Assembly (NCBI RefSeq): GCF_021538895.1
Contig: NZ_JADDRL010000024.1
Coordinates: 38,468 to 102,467, forward strand
DNA: 64,000 nucleotides
DNA from: Streptomyces olivochromogenes
GTDB lineage: Bacteria > Actinomycetota > Actinomycetes > Streptomycetales > Streptomycetaceae
Direction: 5' to 3'
The notes below the pieces were generated by a model that worked only from the letters and a program-made list of their open reading frames with translations, did not search any database and was not told where the DNA came from. Every line of letters begins with the position of its first letter. Position 1 is the first letter of the stretch. This document shows positions 47,278 to 56,935 of the stretch, in pieces. The position numbers and the translations under genes were made by a program.

Positions 47278-48207
47278 ATGGCCGTCGTCACGATGCGGGA
47301 GCTGCTGGAGAGCGGCGTCCACTTCGGTCACCAGACCCGTCGCTGGAACCCGAAGATGAAGCGCTTCATCTTCACCGAGCGCAACGGCATCTACATCATC
47401 GACCTGCTCCAGTCGCTGTCGTACATCGACCGCGCCTACGAGTTCGTCAAGGAGACCGTCGCCCACGGCGGCACGGTCATGTTCGTCGGCACGAAGAAGC
47501 AGGCGCAGGAGGCCATCGCCGAGCAGGCCACCCGCGTCGGCATGCCCTACGTCAACCAGCGCTGGCTGGGCGGCATGCTCACCAACTTCTCGACCGTCTA
47601 CAAGCGTCTGCAGCGCCTCAAGGAGCTTGAGCAGATCGACTTCGAGGACGTCGCCGCGTCCGGTCTGACCAAGAAGGAGCTTCTCGTGCTCTCGCGCGAG
47701 AAGGCCAAGCTGGAGAAGACCCTCGGTGGTATCCGCGAGATGCAGAAGGTGCCCAGCGCCGTCTGGATCGTGGACACCAAGAAGGAGCACATCGCGGTCG
47801 GCGAGGCCCGGAAGCTCAACATCCCGGTCGTCGCGATCCTCGACACCAACTGTGACCCCGACGAGGTCGACTACAAGATCCCGGGCAACGACGACGCGAT
47901 CCGCTCGGTCACCCTGCTCACCCGTGTGATCGCCGACGCGGTCGCCGAGGGTCTCATCGCCCGCTCCGGTGTCGCCACCGAGGGCAAGGGCGAGAAGGCC
48001 GCGGGCGAGCCGCTCGCCGAGTGGGAGCGCGACCTGCTGGAGGGCGAGAAGAAGGCCGAGCCGCAGGAGGCCGCCCCGGCCGCCGAGGCTCCTGCCGCTG
48101 AGGCCCCCGCCGCTGAGGCCCCGGCTGCCGAGGCTCCGGCTGCTGAGGCTCCGGCTGCTGAGGCCCCCGCCGCCGAGGCTCCGGCCGCCGAGGGCGAGCA
48201 GGCCTGA
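47278..48207 (+). CDS. rpsB: 30S ribosomal protein S2
   Basis: A 309-residue S2: [73 protein letters not shown] and [10 protein letters not shown] are all canonical. After about residue 255 comes a non-canonical tail with eight consecutive APAAE pentapeptides (about 48073-48192), likely disordered. ATG 47278 follows AAGGAG. A long leader with a stable hairpin precedes it, and a 13-bp hairpin separates it from tsf. Confidence 0.97.
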   Translation: MAVVTMRELLESGVHFGHQTRRWNPKMKRFIFTERNGIYIIDLLQSLSYIDRAYEFVKETVAHGGTVMFVGTKKQAQEAIAEQATRVGMPYVNQRWLGGMLTNFSTVYKRLQRLKELEQIDFEDVAASGLTKKELLVLSREKAKLEKTLGGIREMQKVPSAVWIVDTKKEHIAVGEARKLNIPVVAILDTNCDPDEVDYKIPGNDDAIRSVTLLTRVIADAVAEGLIARSGVATEGKGEKAAGEPLAEWERDLLEGEKKAEPQEAAPAAEAPAAEAPAAEAPAAEAPAAEAPAAEAPAAEAPAAEGEQA

Positions 48208-48225
48208 CCGTCAGCGTCGGTGTTG

Positions 48226-48262
48226 ACGGCGGGAGCGGTGACATGAAGTCCGCTCCCGCCGT
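48226..48262 (+). terminator. Hairpin between rpsB and tsf
   Basis: Thirteen-base-pair perfect arms ACGGCGGGAGCGG (48226-48238) and CCGCTCCCGCCGT (48250-48262), starting 18 bases after the rpsB stop. The absence of a T-tract suggests partial termination or 3'-end protection. Confidence 0.65.
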
Positions 48263-48363
48263 TCACCCGTCGGTCAGCGGAGCGTTCGCGGAGCCCGTTA
48301 CATGGGGTACGCAGACTCCGTAGATCTTCGATCTTCCAGACTTCGAGAAAGATTCACAGACTC

Positions 48364-49200
48364 ATGGCGAACTACACCGCCGCCGACGTCAAGAAGCTCC
48401 GTGAGCTCACCGGCGCCGGCATGATGGACTGCAAGAAGGCGCTGGACGAGGCCGAGGGCAACGTCGAGAAGGCCGTCGAGGCGCTGCGCATCAAGGGCCA
48501 GAAGGGCGTCGCCAAGCGCGAGGGCCGCTCCGCCGAGAACGGCGCCGTGGTCTCCATCATCGCCGACGACAACTCCTCCGGCGTCATTGTCGAGCTGAAG
48601 TGCGAGACGGACTTCGTCGCCAAGGGCGAGAAGTTCCAGGCCGTGGCCAACACCATCGCCCAGCACGTCACCAAGACCTCCCCGGCCGACATCGAGGCCC
48701 TGCTCGCCTCCGAGATCGAGCCCGGCAAGACGGTCCAGGCGTTCGTGGACGAGGCCAACGCCAACCTGGGCGAGAAGATCGTCCTGGACCGCTTCGCGCA
48801 GTTCGCCGACGGCTTCGTGCTTGCCTACATGCACCGCACGATGCCCGACCTGCCCCCGCAGATCGGTGTCCTGGTCGAGCTCGACAAGCCGAACGCCGAG
48901 GTCGCCAAGGGCATCGCCCAGCACATCGCCGCCTTCGCGCCGAAGTACCTGTCCCAGGCGGACGTGCCGGCCGACGTCGTCGAGTCCGAGCGTCGCATCG
49001 CCGAGGAGACCACCCGCGCCGAGGGCAAGCCCGAGGCCGCGATCGCCAAGATCGTCGAGGGTCGCCTCAACGGCTTCTTCAAGGACGCCACGCTGCTCGG
49101 CCAGCCGTACGCGCTGGACAACAAGAAGTCGGTCCAGAAGATTCTGGACGAGGCCGGTGTCACCCTGAAGCGCTTCGCGCGCATCAAGGTCGGCATCTGA
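48364..49200 (+). CDS. tsf: Elongation factor Ts
   Basis: A 278-residue nucleotide-exchange factor for EF-Tu. The N-terminal UBA-like domain is ANYTAADVKKLRELTGAGMMDCKKAL; the TDFVAK motif is in CETDFVAKGEKF, with KIVEGRLNGFFKDATLLGQPY near the end. ATG 48364. It follows rpsB after 156 bases with a hairpin between them, and ends before another hairpin ahead of pyrH. Confidence 0.97.
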   Translation: MANYTAADVKKLRELTGAGMMDCKKALDEAEGNVEKAVEALRIKGQKGVAKREGRSAENGAVVSIIADDNSSGVIVELKCETDFVAKGEKFQAVANTIAQHVTKTSPADIEALLASEIEPGKTVQAFVDEANANLGEKIVLDRFAQFADGFVLAYMHRTMPDLPPQIGVLVELDKPNAEVAKGIAQHIAAFAPKYLSQADVPADVVESERRIAEETTRAEGKPEAAIAKIVEGRLNGFFKDATLLGQPYALDNKKSVQKILDEAGVTLKRFARIKVGI

Positions 49201-49303
49201 GTCCGTACCGCGATCGAAGCACGACCCCGATAGGGTCGACAGCAGTCGTCCGGGCACACCGCCGCACCAGGGCACGTGGCGGACGGCAGCAGATCTGACG
49301 AGG

Positions 49304-49361
49304 AGGCCATTGCCGCGCATGGGAGCGAATCGCGACCCCAACCGGCAATGGCCTTCTTCGT
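49304..49361 (+). terminator. Terminator between tsf and pyrH
   Basis: AGGCCATTGCCG (49304-49315) is perfectly complementary to CGGCAATGGCCT (49343-49354), with a 27-base loop, followed by TCTTCGT. Confidence 0.7.
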
Positions 49362-49392
49362 ATGTGCACCACGTAACAAAGGCGGGATCTCC

Positions 49393-50151
49393 ATGACCAC
49401 CAAGGCCCAGAAGAGCGACGACGGCAAAGTACGCGGCCGGTTTCTGCTGAAGCTGTCCGGAGAGGCGTTCTCCGGTGGCGGGGGCCTCGGCGTGGACCCC
49501 GACGTGGTGCACAAGATCGCCCGCGAGATCGCGGCCGTCGTCCGGGACGGCGCGCAGGTCGCGGTCGTCATCGGCGGCGGCAACTTCTTCCGCGGCGCCG
49601 AACTCCAGCAGCGCGGCATGGACCGCGCCCGCTCCGACTACATGGGCATGCTCGGCACCGTGATGAACTGCCTCGCCCTCCAGGACTTCCTGGAGAAGGA
49701 GGGCATCGACAGCCGGGTGCAGACCGCCATCACCATGGGGCAGGTCGCCGAGCCGTACATCCCGCTGCGCGCCGTGCGGCACCTGGAAAAGGGCCGCGTG
49801 GTCATCTTCGGCGCCGGTATGGGCATGCCGTACTTCTCCACCGACACCACCGCCGCCCAGCGCGCCCTGGAGATCGACGCCGAGGCGCTGCTGATGGGCA
49901 AGAACGGCGTGGACGGGGTCTACGACTCCGACCCCAAGCGGAACCCGGACGCCGTCAAGTTCGACTCCCTGGGCTACGGCGAGGTCATCACGCGCGACCT
50001 CAAGGTCGCCGACGCCACCGCCATCACGCTGTGCCGCGACAACAAGCTCCCGATCCTCGTGTTCGAGCTCCTGGCGGAGGGCAATATCGCGCGAGCCGTC
50101 AAGGGTGAGAAGATCGGCACGCTGGTGGGTGACCAGGACAGCCGGGACTGA
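49393..50151 (+). CDS. pyrH: Uridylate kinase
   Basis: A 252-residue bacterial UMP kinase (amino-acid kinase fold) making UDP for RNA and cell-wall precursors. Motifs: [70 protein letters not shown] and [19 protein letters not shown] 49393 gives the usual [12 protein letters not shown]; the frame upstream overlaps the terminator. It is followed by frr in the conserved order tsf-pyrH-frr-cdsA. Confidence 0.97.
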   Translation: MTTKAQKSDDGKVRGRFLLKLSGEAFSGGGGLGVDPDVVHKIAREIAAVVRDGAQVAVVIGGGNFFRGAELQQRGMDRARSDYMGMLGTVMNCLALQDFLEKEGIDSRVQTAITMGQVAEPYIPLRAVRHLEKGRVVIFGAGMGMPYFSTDTTAAQRALEIDAEALLMGKNGVDGVYDSDPKRNPDAVKFDSLGYGEVITRDLKVADATAITLCRDNKLPILVFELLAEGNIARAVKGEKIGTLVGDQDSRD

Positions 50152-50294
50152 CCATGGCTCCCCCGGTGCCCGACCGGGGGATGGACAATGTCCTGCCGGT
50201 CGGGAACCGTGCAGGAAGAAGACGCGACGCAGCCGGCCGCCGCCACCGCCAAGGAACCGCAGCCGGGCCTACTCAAGACACGCAGGAGCAAGTG

Positions 50295-50852
50295 GTGATC
50301 GAAGAGACCCTCCTCGAAGCCGAGGAGAAGATGGAGAAGGCCGTCGTGGTCGCCAAGGAGGACTTCGCCGCGATCCGTACCGGCCGTGCGCACCCGGCGA
50401 TGTTCAACAAGATCGTGGCCGACTACTACGGCGCGCCGACGCCGATCAACCAGCTGGCTTCGTTCTCCGTGCCGGAGCCGCGCATGGCGGTCGTGACCCC
50501 GTTCGACAAGACCGCGCTGCGCAACATCGAGCAGGCGATCCGCGACTCCGACCTGGGCGTCAACCCGAGCAACGACGGCAACATCATCCGCGTGGTGTTC
50601 CCCGAGCTCACCGAGGAGCGCCGCCGCGACTACATCAAGGTCGCCAAGGGCAAGGCCGAGGACGCGCGTGTGTCCATCCGCTCCGTGCGCCGCAAGGCCA
50701 AGGACGCCATCGACAAGCTGATCAAGGACGGCGAGGTCGGCGAGGACGAGGGCCGCCGTGCGGAGAAGGAACTCGACGACACCACCGCGAAGTACGTCGC
50801 CCAGGTGGACGAGCTCCTGAAGCACAAGGAAGCGGAGCTTCTCGAGGTCTGA
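50295..50852 (+). CDS. frr: Ribosome recycling factor
   Basis: A 185-residue RRF that splits post-termination ribosomes with EF-G. Standard segments are [72 protein letters not shown] and a basic [20 protein letters not shown] helix. GTG 50295 gives the standard length with GGAG upstream; GTG 50292 would add one residue. Its stop overlaps the cdsA ATG by one base (TGATG). Confidence 0.97.
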   Translation: MIEETLLEAEEKMEKAVVVAKEDFAAIRTGRAHPAMFNKIVADYYGAPTPINQLASFSVPEPRMAVVTPFDKTALRNIEQAIRDSDLGVNPSNDGNIIRVVFPELTEERRRDYIKVAKGKAEDARVSIRSVRRKAKDAIDKLIKDGEVGEDEGRRAEKELDDTTAKYVAQVDELLKHKEAELLEV

Positions 50853-51991
50853 TGAACGATTCTTCCTGGGGCGCGCCGGCGCAGGCCGGCTACTGGGGGC
50901 CCACCACGCAGGCCCCTGGCCAGGGACATGTCCAGGGGGCTGCCCCGGCGGGTCCCGCGTACGATGCGCATGACGCCCAGCAGACTCGCCCCATGCCCAT
51001 CGTCCCCGACGACGTACCCGCGTACGGCCCGGACCAGGATGACCACCCGGGGGCCGCTCGGCTGAGCGGCCCCTTGTTCCGCGACGAGACGCCGCAGGCG
51101 CAGCCCTACCAGGTGGCGCCGCAGAATCCGGAGCCCATGCCCGACGCCACGCAACCGGCGCCCGCACCGCAGAAGAAGTCTGCGGGCCGGGACCTCAGCG
51201 CGGCCATAGGCGTCGGCGTCGGGCTCGGCGTCGTGATCGTGGCGTCCTTGTTCATCGTCAAGGCCGTCTTCGTCGGCGTCGTGGCCGTCGCCGTCGTCGT
51301 GGGACTGTGGGAACTGACCAGCCGGCTCCAGGAGCGCAAGGGCATCAAGGCGCCCCTGGTCCCGCTGGCGCTCGGCGGTGCGGCGATGGTCGTCGCCGGG
51401 TACGTGCGGGGTGCCGAGGGTGCCTGGGTGGCCATGGCGCTGACGGCGCTGGCGGTCCTGGTGTGGCGCATGACGGAGCCACCCGAGGGCTACCTCAAGG
51501 ACGTCACGGCGGGTGTCTTCGCGGCGTTCTACGTGCCCTTCCTGGCCACCTTCGTCGCGATGATGCTGACGGCCGACGACGGTCCGTGGCGTGTGCTGAC
51601 CTTCCTGCTCCTCACGGTCGTCAGCGACACCGGCGCGTACGCCGTCGGCTGGCGCTTCGGCAAGCACAAGCTCGCTCCGCGCATCAGCCCCGGCAAGACC
51701 CGCGAGGGGCTGCTCGGCGCGGTGGCGTTCGCCATGGCCGCCGGTGCCCTGTGCATGCAGTTCCTGATCGACGACGGCACCTGGTGGCAGGGCCTCCTGC
51801 TGGGCCTCGCGGTCGCGGCCAGCGCCACGCTCGGCGACCTGGGCGAGTCCATGATCAAGAGGGATCTGGGCATCAAGGACATGGGCACGCTGCTCCCCGG
51901 TCACGGGGGCATCATGGACCGGCTGGACTCGCTGCTGCCGACGGCTCCGGTGGTCTGGCTGCTGATGGTGGTCTTCGTCGGCTCCGCGTGA
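50852..51991 (+). CDS. cdsA: Phosphatidate cytidylyltransferase
   Basis: A 379-residue integral membrane enzyme making CDP-diacylglycerol from phosphatidate and CTP, the branch point to all phospholipids. A roughly 115-residue hydrophilic N-terminus rich in P, Q and A precedes about seven TM helices. The family signature is SMIKRDLGIKDMGTLLPGHGGIMDRLDSLL near the C-terminus. ATG 50852 is coupled to frr. The stop codon lies at the edge of an 18-bp tandem duplication. Confidence 0.95.
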   Translation: MNDSSWGAPAQAGYWGPTTQAPGQGHVQGAAPAGPAYDAHDAQQTRPMPIVPDDVPAYGPDQDDHPGAARLSGPLFRDETPQAQPYQVAPQNPEPMPDATQPAPAPQKKSAGRDLSAAIGVGVGLGVVIVASLFIVKAVFVGVVAVAVVVGLWELTSRLQERKGIKAPLVPLALGGAAMVVAGYVRGAEGAWVAMALTALAVLVWRMTEPPEGYLKDVTAGVFAAFYVPFLATFVAMMLTADDGPWRVLTFLLLTVVSDTGAYAVGWRFGKHKLAPRISPGKTREGLLGAVAFAMAAGALCMQFLIDDGTWWQGLLLGLAVAASATLGDLGESMIKRDLGIKDMGTLLPGHGGIMDRLDSLLPTAPVVWLLMVVFVGSA

Positions 51992-52025
51992 GTACGACGT
52001 GTTTCTCGAGTACGACGTGTTTCTT
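51990..52025. repeat. 18-bp perfect tandem duplication at the cdsA stop
   Basis: GAGTACGACGTGTTTCT is repeated head-to-tail (51990-52007 and 52008-52025; only the 18th base differs), beginning within the cdsA TGA codon. Confidence 0.85.
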
Positions 52026-52039
52026 ATGCGTACGGCGAT

Positions 52040-52071
52040 GGGCCGCAGCTCCGTCAGGGCTGGGGCCCTTT
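52040..52071 (+). terminator. Terminator after cdsA
   Basis: GGGCCGCAGC (52040-52049) pairs with GCTGGGGCCC (52059-52068), 9 of 10 positions, followed by TTTGT. Confidence 0.75.
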
Positions 52072-52182
52072 GTCGTACCCGGGTAACGGGTGCGTGCTGC
52101 GATGGTGACGCGCACGACCCGGTGGGACGATCGGAAGTAAGCCCTCACGCGGGGAAACCCTGAGCGGATGGAGGAGGGCGTG

Positions 52183-52644
52183 ATGTCCGCCTTCCACGAA
52201 GAGATCACCGTCGACTGCACTCCCGAGGACGTCTGGGCCTACGTCATCGACCCCTCCCACCTGCCGGAATGGCAGCTGGGCACGGTGTCCGCGGAAAAGC
52301 TCGACGAGGGGGACCTCGGCCTCGGCTCCCTGCTCCGCGTCATCCGGCACGTCGGCACCCACGAGGTACCGATGACCATGGAGGTCACCGAGTACGAACC
52401 ACCCCACATCTGGGGCATGCGCGGCATCGACGGCCCCGTCCGGGGGCTCGTCCGCGGTGAGATCACGCCCATCGACGGGGGCCGCCGCGCCCGCGTGTCG
52501 ATGGACCTCGACTTCGAGGGCCACGGGTTCGGCAAGGTCCTGCTGCCCCTGCTCGTGCGCCCGCAGGCCCGCAAGGAGCTGCCGCGCAACGAGCAACTGC
52601 TCAAGGACCACCTGGAGCACACGGGCGCCGCCGGGGAGCAGTGA
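52183..52644 (+). CDS. SRPBCC (START/polyketide cyclase-like) family protein
   Basis: A 153-residue protein with the helix-grip fold signature: HEEITVDCTPEDVWAYVIDPSHLPEWQLG, RVIRHVGTHEVPMTMEVTEYEPPHIWGM, and a C-terminal helix rich in charged residues. Such proteins bind hydrophobic ligands or act as cyclases; no specific role can be given. ATG 52183 was chosen for the GGAGGAGGG upstream; ATG 52168 is five codons earlier. A P450 gene follows in the same direction after 138 bases, so the two may act on related molecules (inference). Confidence 0.8.
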   Translation: MSAFHEEITVDCTPEDVWAYVIDPSHLPEWQLGTVSAEKLDEGDLGLGSLLRVIRHVGTHEVPMTMEVTEYEPPHIWGMRGIDGPVRGLVRGEITPIDGGRRARVSMDLDFEGHGFGKVLLPLLVRPQARKELPRNEQLLKDHLEHTGAAGEQ

Positions 52645-52782
52645 GACGTACGCGGCGAGACGCACGCGGCGACACGTACACGCCGCACCCGGCGGAACCC
52701 GGATGCCGTACCACGAATGGCCGGACGGCACGGCCCGGCCGCACACTCCCGAAGGGGGCGACAGTTTCGGGAGTGGTGCGCG

Positions 52783-54021
52783 ATGACCTACGACTCGGCC
52801 TCCGCCTCGGTCTCCGACACGCCTGAGCCGCCGGTGCGGTTCTGGCCCGTCGCCGACCTGCCCGGCCTCGACCCCGATCCGTTCCTGGACGAGGTGCTGC
52901 GCGAGGAGCCGATCACCCGGATCAAGCTGCCGTACGGGGACGGGGACGCCTGGCTCGTCACCCGGTACGAGGACGTCCGCTTCGTCACCGCGGACCCGCG
53001 CTTCTCCCGCGAGCAGCTCCTCGGCCGGTCCGTGACCAGCATGCGGCCGGAACCGGTGGCCTCGCAGACGGCCGGGCTCCAGTACATCGACCCGCCCCGG
53101 CACAACCGGCTGCGCCGGGTCGTCGCGCGGGCCTTCACGGGCCGGAGCATGCAGCGGCTGCGCCCGCTGGCCGAGGGGCGGGCGGCCGAGCTGCTCGACG
53201 TCATGGAGGCGGCCGGGGCACCGGCGGACCTCATGGAACACCTCCACGGCCCCTTCCCGATCGCGGTGGTCCGCGACTTCCTGGGCGTGGAGGAGAGCGA
53301 CTGGCACCGCTGGGCCCAGACCGGTGAGGCGCTGCTGTCGGCGGGCTCGGACGCCCAGGGGCGCGGCAAAGAGGCGAGCCAGAACACCCGCGCCCGGATC
53401 GTCGAGCTCCTGGAGCGCCGCCGCCAAGAGCCCCGTGAGGACCTGGCCGGAGTGCTGGCGCAGGCGGTGGAGGCCGGCGAGATCACGGACGACGAGGCGA
53501 TCTCCCTCGCCACCGCGATCCAGGTCAGCGGCGGGCACGCGGTGCGCAACAACAGCGGCTCGATGATGTACGCGCTGCTCACCCACCCCGAGCAGATGGA
53601 CCGCCTGCGGCGCGAACCGGAACTCCTGCCGAAGGCCGTCGACGAGCTGTTCCGCTACGTCCCCCACCGCAACGGCGTCGGCATCCCTCGCGTCGCCACC
53701 GAGGACGTGGAGGTGGGCGGCCGGTTGATCCGTGCCGGTGACGTGGTCTACAACGCCTACGTCGCCGCCAACCGTGACCCCGAGGCCTTCGCCGAGCCGG
53801 ACGCCCTGGACTTCGACCGCGAGACCAACGCCCACCTGGCTTTCGGCCACGGCCCCCACCACTGCCTGGCCGCGATCATGGCCCGCATGGAGGCCGAGGT
53901 CATGATCTCCGCCCTCCTCACCCGCTTCCCCGACCTCCGCCTGGCCGTACCCCCCGCGGAGGTCGCATTCCAACGCCAGGGCCTGATCCGGGGCCCGAAG
54001 ACGCTTCCCGTGATCTGGTAA
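52783..54021 (+). CDS. Cytochrome P450 with atypical I-helix
   Basis: A 412-residue soluble class I P450. The heme loop is LAFGHGPHHCLAA with the thiolate Cys361; the ExxR pair is E288/R291 in VDELFRYV, with the meander FAEPDALDFDRE. The region ADPRFSREQLLG and the C-helix YIDPPRHNRLRRVVARAFTGR are typical of Streptomyces CYPs. The I-helix oxygen-activation motif reads SGGHAVRNN (residues 249-257) instead of the usual AG-(E/D)-T, so the acid/alcohol pair is absent. There is no adjacent ferredoxin. ATG 52783; a longer upstream frame is unlikely. Confidence 0.92.
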   Translation: MTYDSASASVSDTPEPPVRFWPVADLPGLDPDPFLDEVLREEPITRIKLPYGDGDAWLVTRYEDVRFVTADPRFSREQLLGRSVTSMRPEPVASQTAGLQYIDPPRHNRLRRVVARAFTGRSMQRLRPLAEGRAAELLDVMEAAGAPADLMEHLHGPFPIAVVRDFLGVEESDWHRWAQTGEALLSAGSDAQGRGKEASQNTRARIVELLERRRQEPREDLAGVLAQAVEAGEITDDEAISLATAIQVSGGHAVRNNSGSMMYALLTHPEQMDRLRREPELLPKAVDELFRYVPHRNGVGIPRVATEDVEVGGRLIRAGDVVYNAYVAANRDPEAFAEPDALDFDRETNAHLAFGHGPHHCLAAIMARMEAEVMISALLTRFPDLRLAVPPAEVAFQRQGLIRGPKTLPVIW

Positions 54022-54030
54022 GGCCGCCGC

Positions 54031-54384
54031 CTACTCCAAGAAGCCGAGTGCGGTGTCGGGGCGGCAGTGTTTGCATGCCGGTACCTGCCGGCGCAGCGCG
54101 TCGAGCGCCTGTGTCCGTGAGATACCGACGCACCTGCCGCTCCTGGTCACCTGCCAGCACCCGCCCGCATGCACCGCGACCAGGTTCTTCTTGTCCAGGC
54201 CACGCTCGATCAGCCACTCCGGCGGAGGTGGCCGCATCTCCTCGCCGCGGCGGCGCTCCGCCTCCCGCCTCTGCTCCTCGGCGATCCACCGGTCGAGCTG
54301 CGCCAGCGCCGCCTTGGCCTGCTGGATCACGACACGGCGCGCGAAGTGCAGCAGCTCCAGCCGGGACGGCGATTCGTCGGTCAC
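54031..54384 (-). CDS. DUF6233 family protein
   Basis: A 117-residue protein of a family common in Streptomyces, often as several paralogues. A helical, Glu/Arg-rich N-terminal half ([26 protein letters not shown]) is followed by [16 protein letters not shown], a conserved VHAGGCW segment and a C-terminal cysteine pair in [14 protein letters not shown], suggesting metal binding. The function is unknown. GTG 54384 gives VTDESPSR; the frame extends upstream without conserved sequence. It is convergent with the P450 gene and divergent from rlmN. Confidence 0.75.
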   Translation of the reverse strand: MTDESPSRLELLHFARRVVIQQAKAALAQLDRWIAEEQRREAERRRGEEMRPPPPEWLIERGLDKKNLVAVHAGGCWQVTRSGRCVGISRTQALDALRRQVPACKHCRPDTALGFLE

Positions 54385-54522
54385 ATGTTCGATTCTAGAT
54401 ATCCGTGGGCCACCGAGCACCACGGCCCCGGCCGCGCACTGCGCCGGCAGCCCTCGGTGAAGCCGACCCCGCACGGCCGACGCCCTGGGTCACCCATTTG
54501 GATCTGCGACACTGGTACAGCC

Positions 54523-55629
54523 ATGCCTAAGCCCGGAGAACTCACTTTCGTAGCGCCGCGCGGTGCCAAGTTGCCGCCGCGGCATCTTGCCGATCTCTCG
54601 CCCGCGGAGCGTAAGGACGCCGTTGCCGCGATCGGTGAGAAGCCGTTTCGTGCCAAGCAGCTGTCCCAGCACTACTTCGCGCGGTACGCGCACGACCCGG
54701 CGCAGTGGACCGACATCCCGGCCGGTTCGCGCGCCAAGCTGCAGGAGGCGCTGCTTCCTGAGCTGATGACGGTCGTGCGGCATCTGTCGACCGACCAGGG
54801 AACCACCCGCAAGACGCTGTGGCGGCTGTTCGACGGGACGCTCGTCGAGTCGGTGCTGATGCGGTACCCCGACCGGGTGACGATGTGCATCAGCTCGCAG
54901 GCCGGATGCGGGATGAACTGTCCCTTCTGTGCCACCGGCCAGGCGGGGCTGGACCGGAATCTGTCCACCGCCGAGATCGTCCACCAGATCGTGGACGGGA
55001 TGCGGGCGCTGCGCGACGGCGAGGTCCCCGGCGGCCAGGCCCGGCTGTCCAACATCGTGTTCATGGGCATGGGCGAGCCGCTCGCCAACTACAAGCGCGT
55101 CGTCGGCGCCATCCGTGCGCTCACCGACCCCGAGCCGGACGGGCTCGGGCTGTCGCAGCGCGGGATCACCGTGTCGACCGTCGGGCTCGTGCCGGCCATC
55201 CACCGGTTCGCCGACGAGGGCTTCAAGTGCCGCCTCGCGATCTCCCTGCACGCGCCGGACGACGAACTGCGCGACACCCTCGTCCCCGTGAACACGCGGT
55301 GGAAGGTGCGCGAGGTGCTGGACGCCGGATTCGAGTACGCCGCCAAGTCCGGGCGCCGGCTGTCCATCGAGTACGCGCTGATCCGGGACATCAACGACCA
55401 GGCCTGGCGCGGCGACCGGCTCGGCCGGCTGCTCAGGGGCAAGCCCGTACACGTCAACCTCATCCCGCTGAACCCGACGCCGGGCTCCAAGTGGACCGCG
55501 TCGCGGCCCGAGGACGAGAAGGCGTTCGTCGAGGCGATCGCCGCGCACGGCGTGCCGGTCACCGTCCGGGACACCCGTGGTCAGGAGATCGACGGTGCCT
55601 GTGGTCAGCTCGCGGCCACCGAGCGGTAA
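54523..55629 (+). CDS. rlmN: 23S rRNA (adenine(2503)-C(2))-methyltransferase RlmN
   Basis: A 368-residue radical-SAM methyltransferase acting on A2503 of 23S rRNA and on A37 of some tRNAs. The radical SAM cluster is C129-x3-C133-x2-C136 in [14 protein letters not shown]. Other segments are [34 protein letters not shown] and [13 protein letters not shown]; the C-terminal catalytic Cys is in [12 protein letters not shown] 54523. It is followed by the TPP riboswitch of the next operon. Confidence 0.96.
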   Translation: MPKPGELTFVAPRGAKLPPRHLADLSPAERKDAVAAIGEKPFRAKQLSQHYFARYAHDPAQWTDIPAGSRAKLQEALLPELMTVVRHLSTDQGTTRKTLWRLFDGTLVESVLMRYPDRVTMCISSQAGCGMNCPFCATGQAGLDRNLSTAEIVHQIVDGMRALRDGEVPGGQARLSNIVFMGMGEPLANYKRVVGAIRALTDPEPDGLGLSQRGITVSTVGLVPAIHRFADEGFKCRLAISLHAPDDELRDTLVPVNTRWKVREVLDAGFEYAAKSGRRLSIEYALIRDINDQAWRGDRLGRLLRGKPVHVNLIPLNPTPGSKWTASRPEDEKAFVEAIAAHGVPVTVRDTRGQEIDGACGQLAATER

Positions 55630-55654
55630 TCTGACCCGGTCAGTACATCTTCAT

Positions 55655-55748
55655 ATTCCGACAGGGGAGCGCCACAGCGCTGAGAGTGCGGCAACCGGGC
55701 CGCAGACCCTCTGAACCTCGCCCAGGTCATTCTGGGTAGGAAGTTCGG
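55655..55748 (+). promoter_or_regulatory. TPP riboswitch (THI element)
   Basis: Contains the conserved pieces ACAGGGGAGC, CGCTGAGAGTGCGG, GACCCTCTGAACCT and GGGTAGGAAG in the order of the thi-box three-way junction. It lies 105 bases before a thiamine ABC transporter substrate-binding gene, so thiamine pyrophosphate should switch off thiB-thiP-thiQ. Confidence 0.95.
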
Positions 55749-55852
55749 TCATTACTCAAGCTGTTGCGCCCTGTCCGGGCACCGGCGGAATCCTCCGCGC
55801 GGTTCCCGGGCGGGGCCGCGTCTCTTCCTGGTCAACCCCAGGAGGAAATCCA

Positions 55853-56935
55853 GTGCACCACAAGACCCTCGTGGCCGTCGCCGCCGGGCTCGGTCTCCTC
55901 ACGCTGTCCTCGCTGACCGCGTGCGGCTCGTCCGACGGCAAGGCCTCGACGGACTCCAAGACCATCACCCTCGTCAGCCACAACTCGTGGGCCGTCTCGA
56001 AAGGCGTGCTCAAGGACTTCGAGAAGCGGTCCGGCTACCAGGTCAGGGTTCTCAACGACGGCGACGCCGGCCAGGCCGTCAACAAGGCGATCCTGACCAA
56101 GGACAACCCGCAGGGCGACGTCTTCTTCGGCGTCGACAACACCCTGCTCTCGCGCGCCCTCGACAACGGGCTGTTCCAGCCGTACGAGGCCAAGGGGCTC
56201 GGCACGGTCGGTGCCGAGTACCAGCTCGACAAGGGCAAGCACCGGGTCACGCCCATCGACTACGGCGACATCTGCGTCAACTACGACAAGGCGTACTTCG
56301 GCAAGCACAAGCTGACCCCGCCGCAGTCCCTCGACGACCTGGTCAAGCCCGAGTACAAGAACCTCCTCGTCACCGAGAACGCGTCCACGTCCTCGCCCGG
56401 CCTCGGCTTCCTGCTCGGCAGCGCCGCGCACTACGGCGACAACGGCTGGCAGGACTACTGGAAGAAGCTGAAGGCCAACGGCGTCAAGGTCGTTGACGGC
56501 TGGGAGCAGGCGTACAGCGACGAGTTCTCCGGGTCGGCCGGAGGCAGGAAGGCGCACGGCGACCGGCCGCTCGTCGTGTCGTACGCCTCCTCCCCGCCCG
56601 CCGAGGTCATCTACGCGAAGCCGAAGCCCGACACGGCCCCGACCGGAGTGTCGTACGGCACCTGCTTCCGGCAGATCGAGTTCGCCGGGCTGCTGAGCAA
56701 CGCGAAGAACACCGAGGGCGGCAAGGCGCTCATCGACTTCCTGGTCTCCAAGGAGTTCCAGGAGGACATGCCGCTCAACATGTACGTCTACCCGGTGGTG
56801 CGGGGCGCGAAGGCGCCCGCCGAGTTCACGAAGTACGGGGCTGCCGCCAAGGACCCCGAGACCATGGCCCCCGACAAGATCGCCGCCAACCGCGACCAGT
56901 GGGTCAAGTCGTGGACCTCGCTCGTACTGAAGTAG
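55853..56935 (+). CDS. thiB: Thiamine ABC transporter substrate-binding lipoprotein
   Basis: A 360-residue lipoprotein with signal peptide and lipobox LTAC (Cys24). The mature protein reads like ThiB/TbpA: TITLVSHNSWAVSKGVLKDFEKRSGYQVRVL, DVFFGVDNTLLSRAL, TPIDYGDICVNYDKAYFG and VVSYASSPPAEVIYAKP. It binds thiamine or its phosphates outside the membrane. The start is GTG 55853 after CCCAGGAGG. TPP riboswitch control and the permease and ATPase genes downstream confirm the assignment. Confidence 0.94.
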   Translation: MHHKTLVAVAAGLGLLTLSSLTACGSSDGKASTDSKTITLVSHNSWAVSKGVLKDFEKRSGYQVRVLNDGDAGQAVNKAILTKDNPQGDVFFGVDNTLLSRALDNGLFQPYEAKGLGTVGAEYQLDKGKHRVTPIDYGDICVNYDKAYFGKHKLTPPQSLDDLVKPEYKNLLVTENASTSSPGLGFLLGSAAHYGDNGWQDYWKKLKANGVKVVDGWEQAYSDEFSGSAGGRKAHGDRPLVVSYASSPPAEVIYAKPKPDTAPTGVSYGTCFRQIEFAGLLSNAKNTEGGKALIDFLVSKEFQEDMPLNMYVYPVVRGAKAPAEFTKYGAAAKDPETMAPDKIAANRDQWVKSWTSLVLK

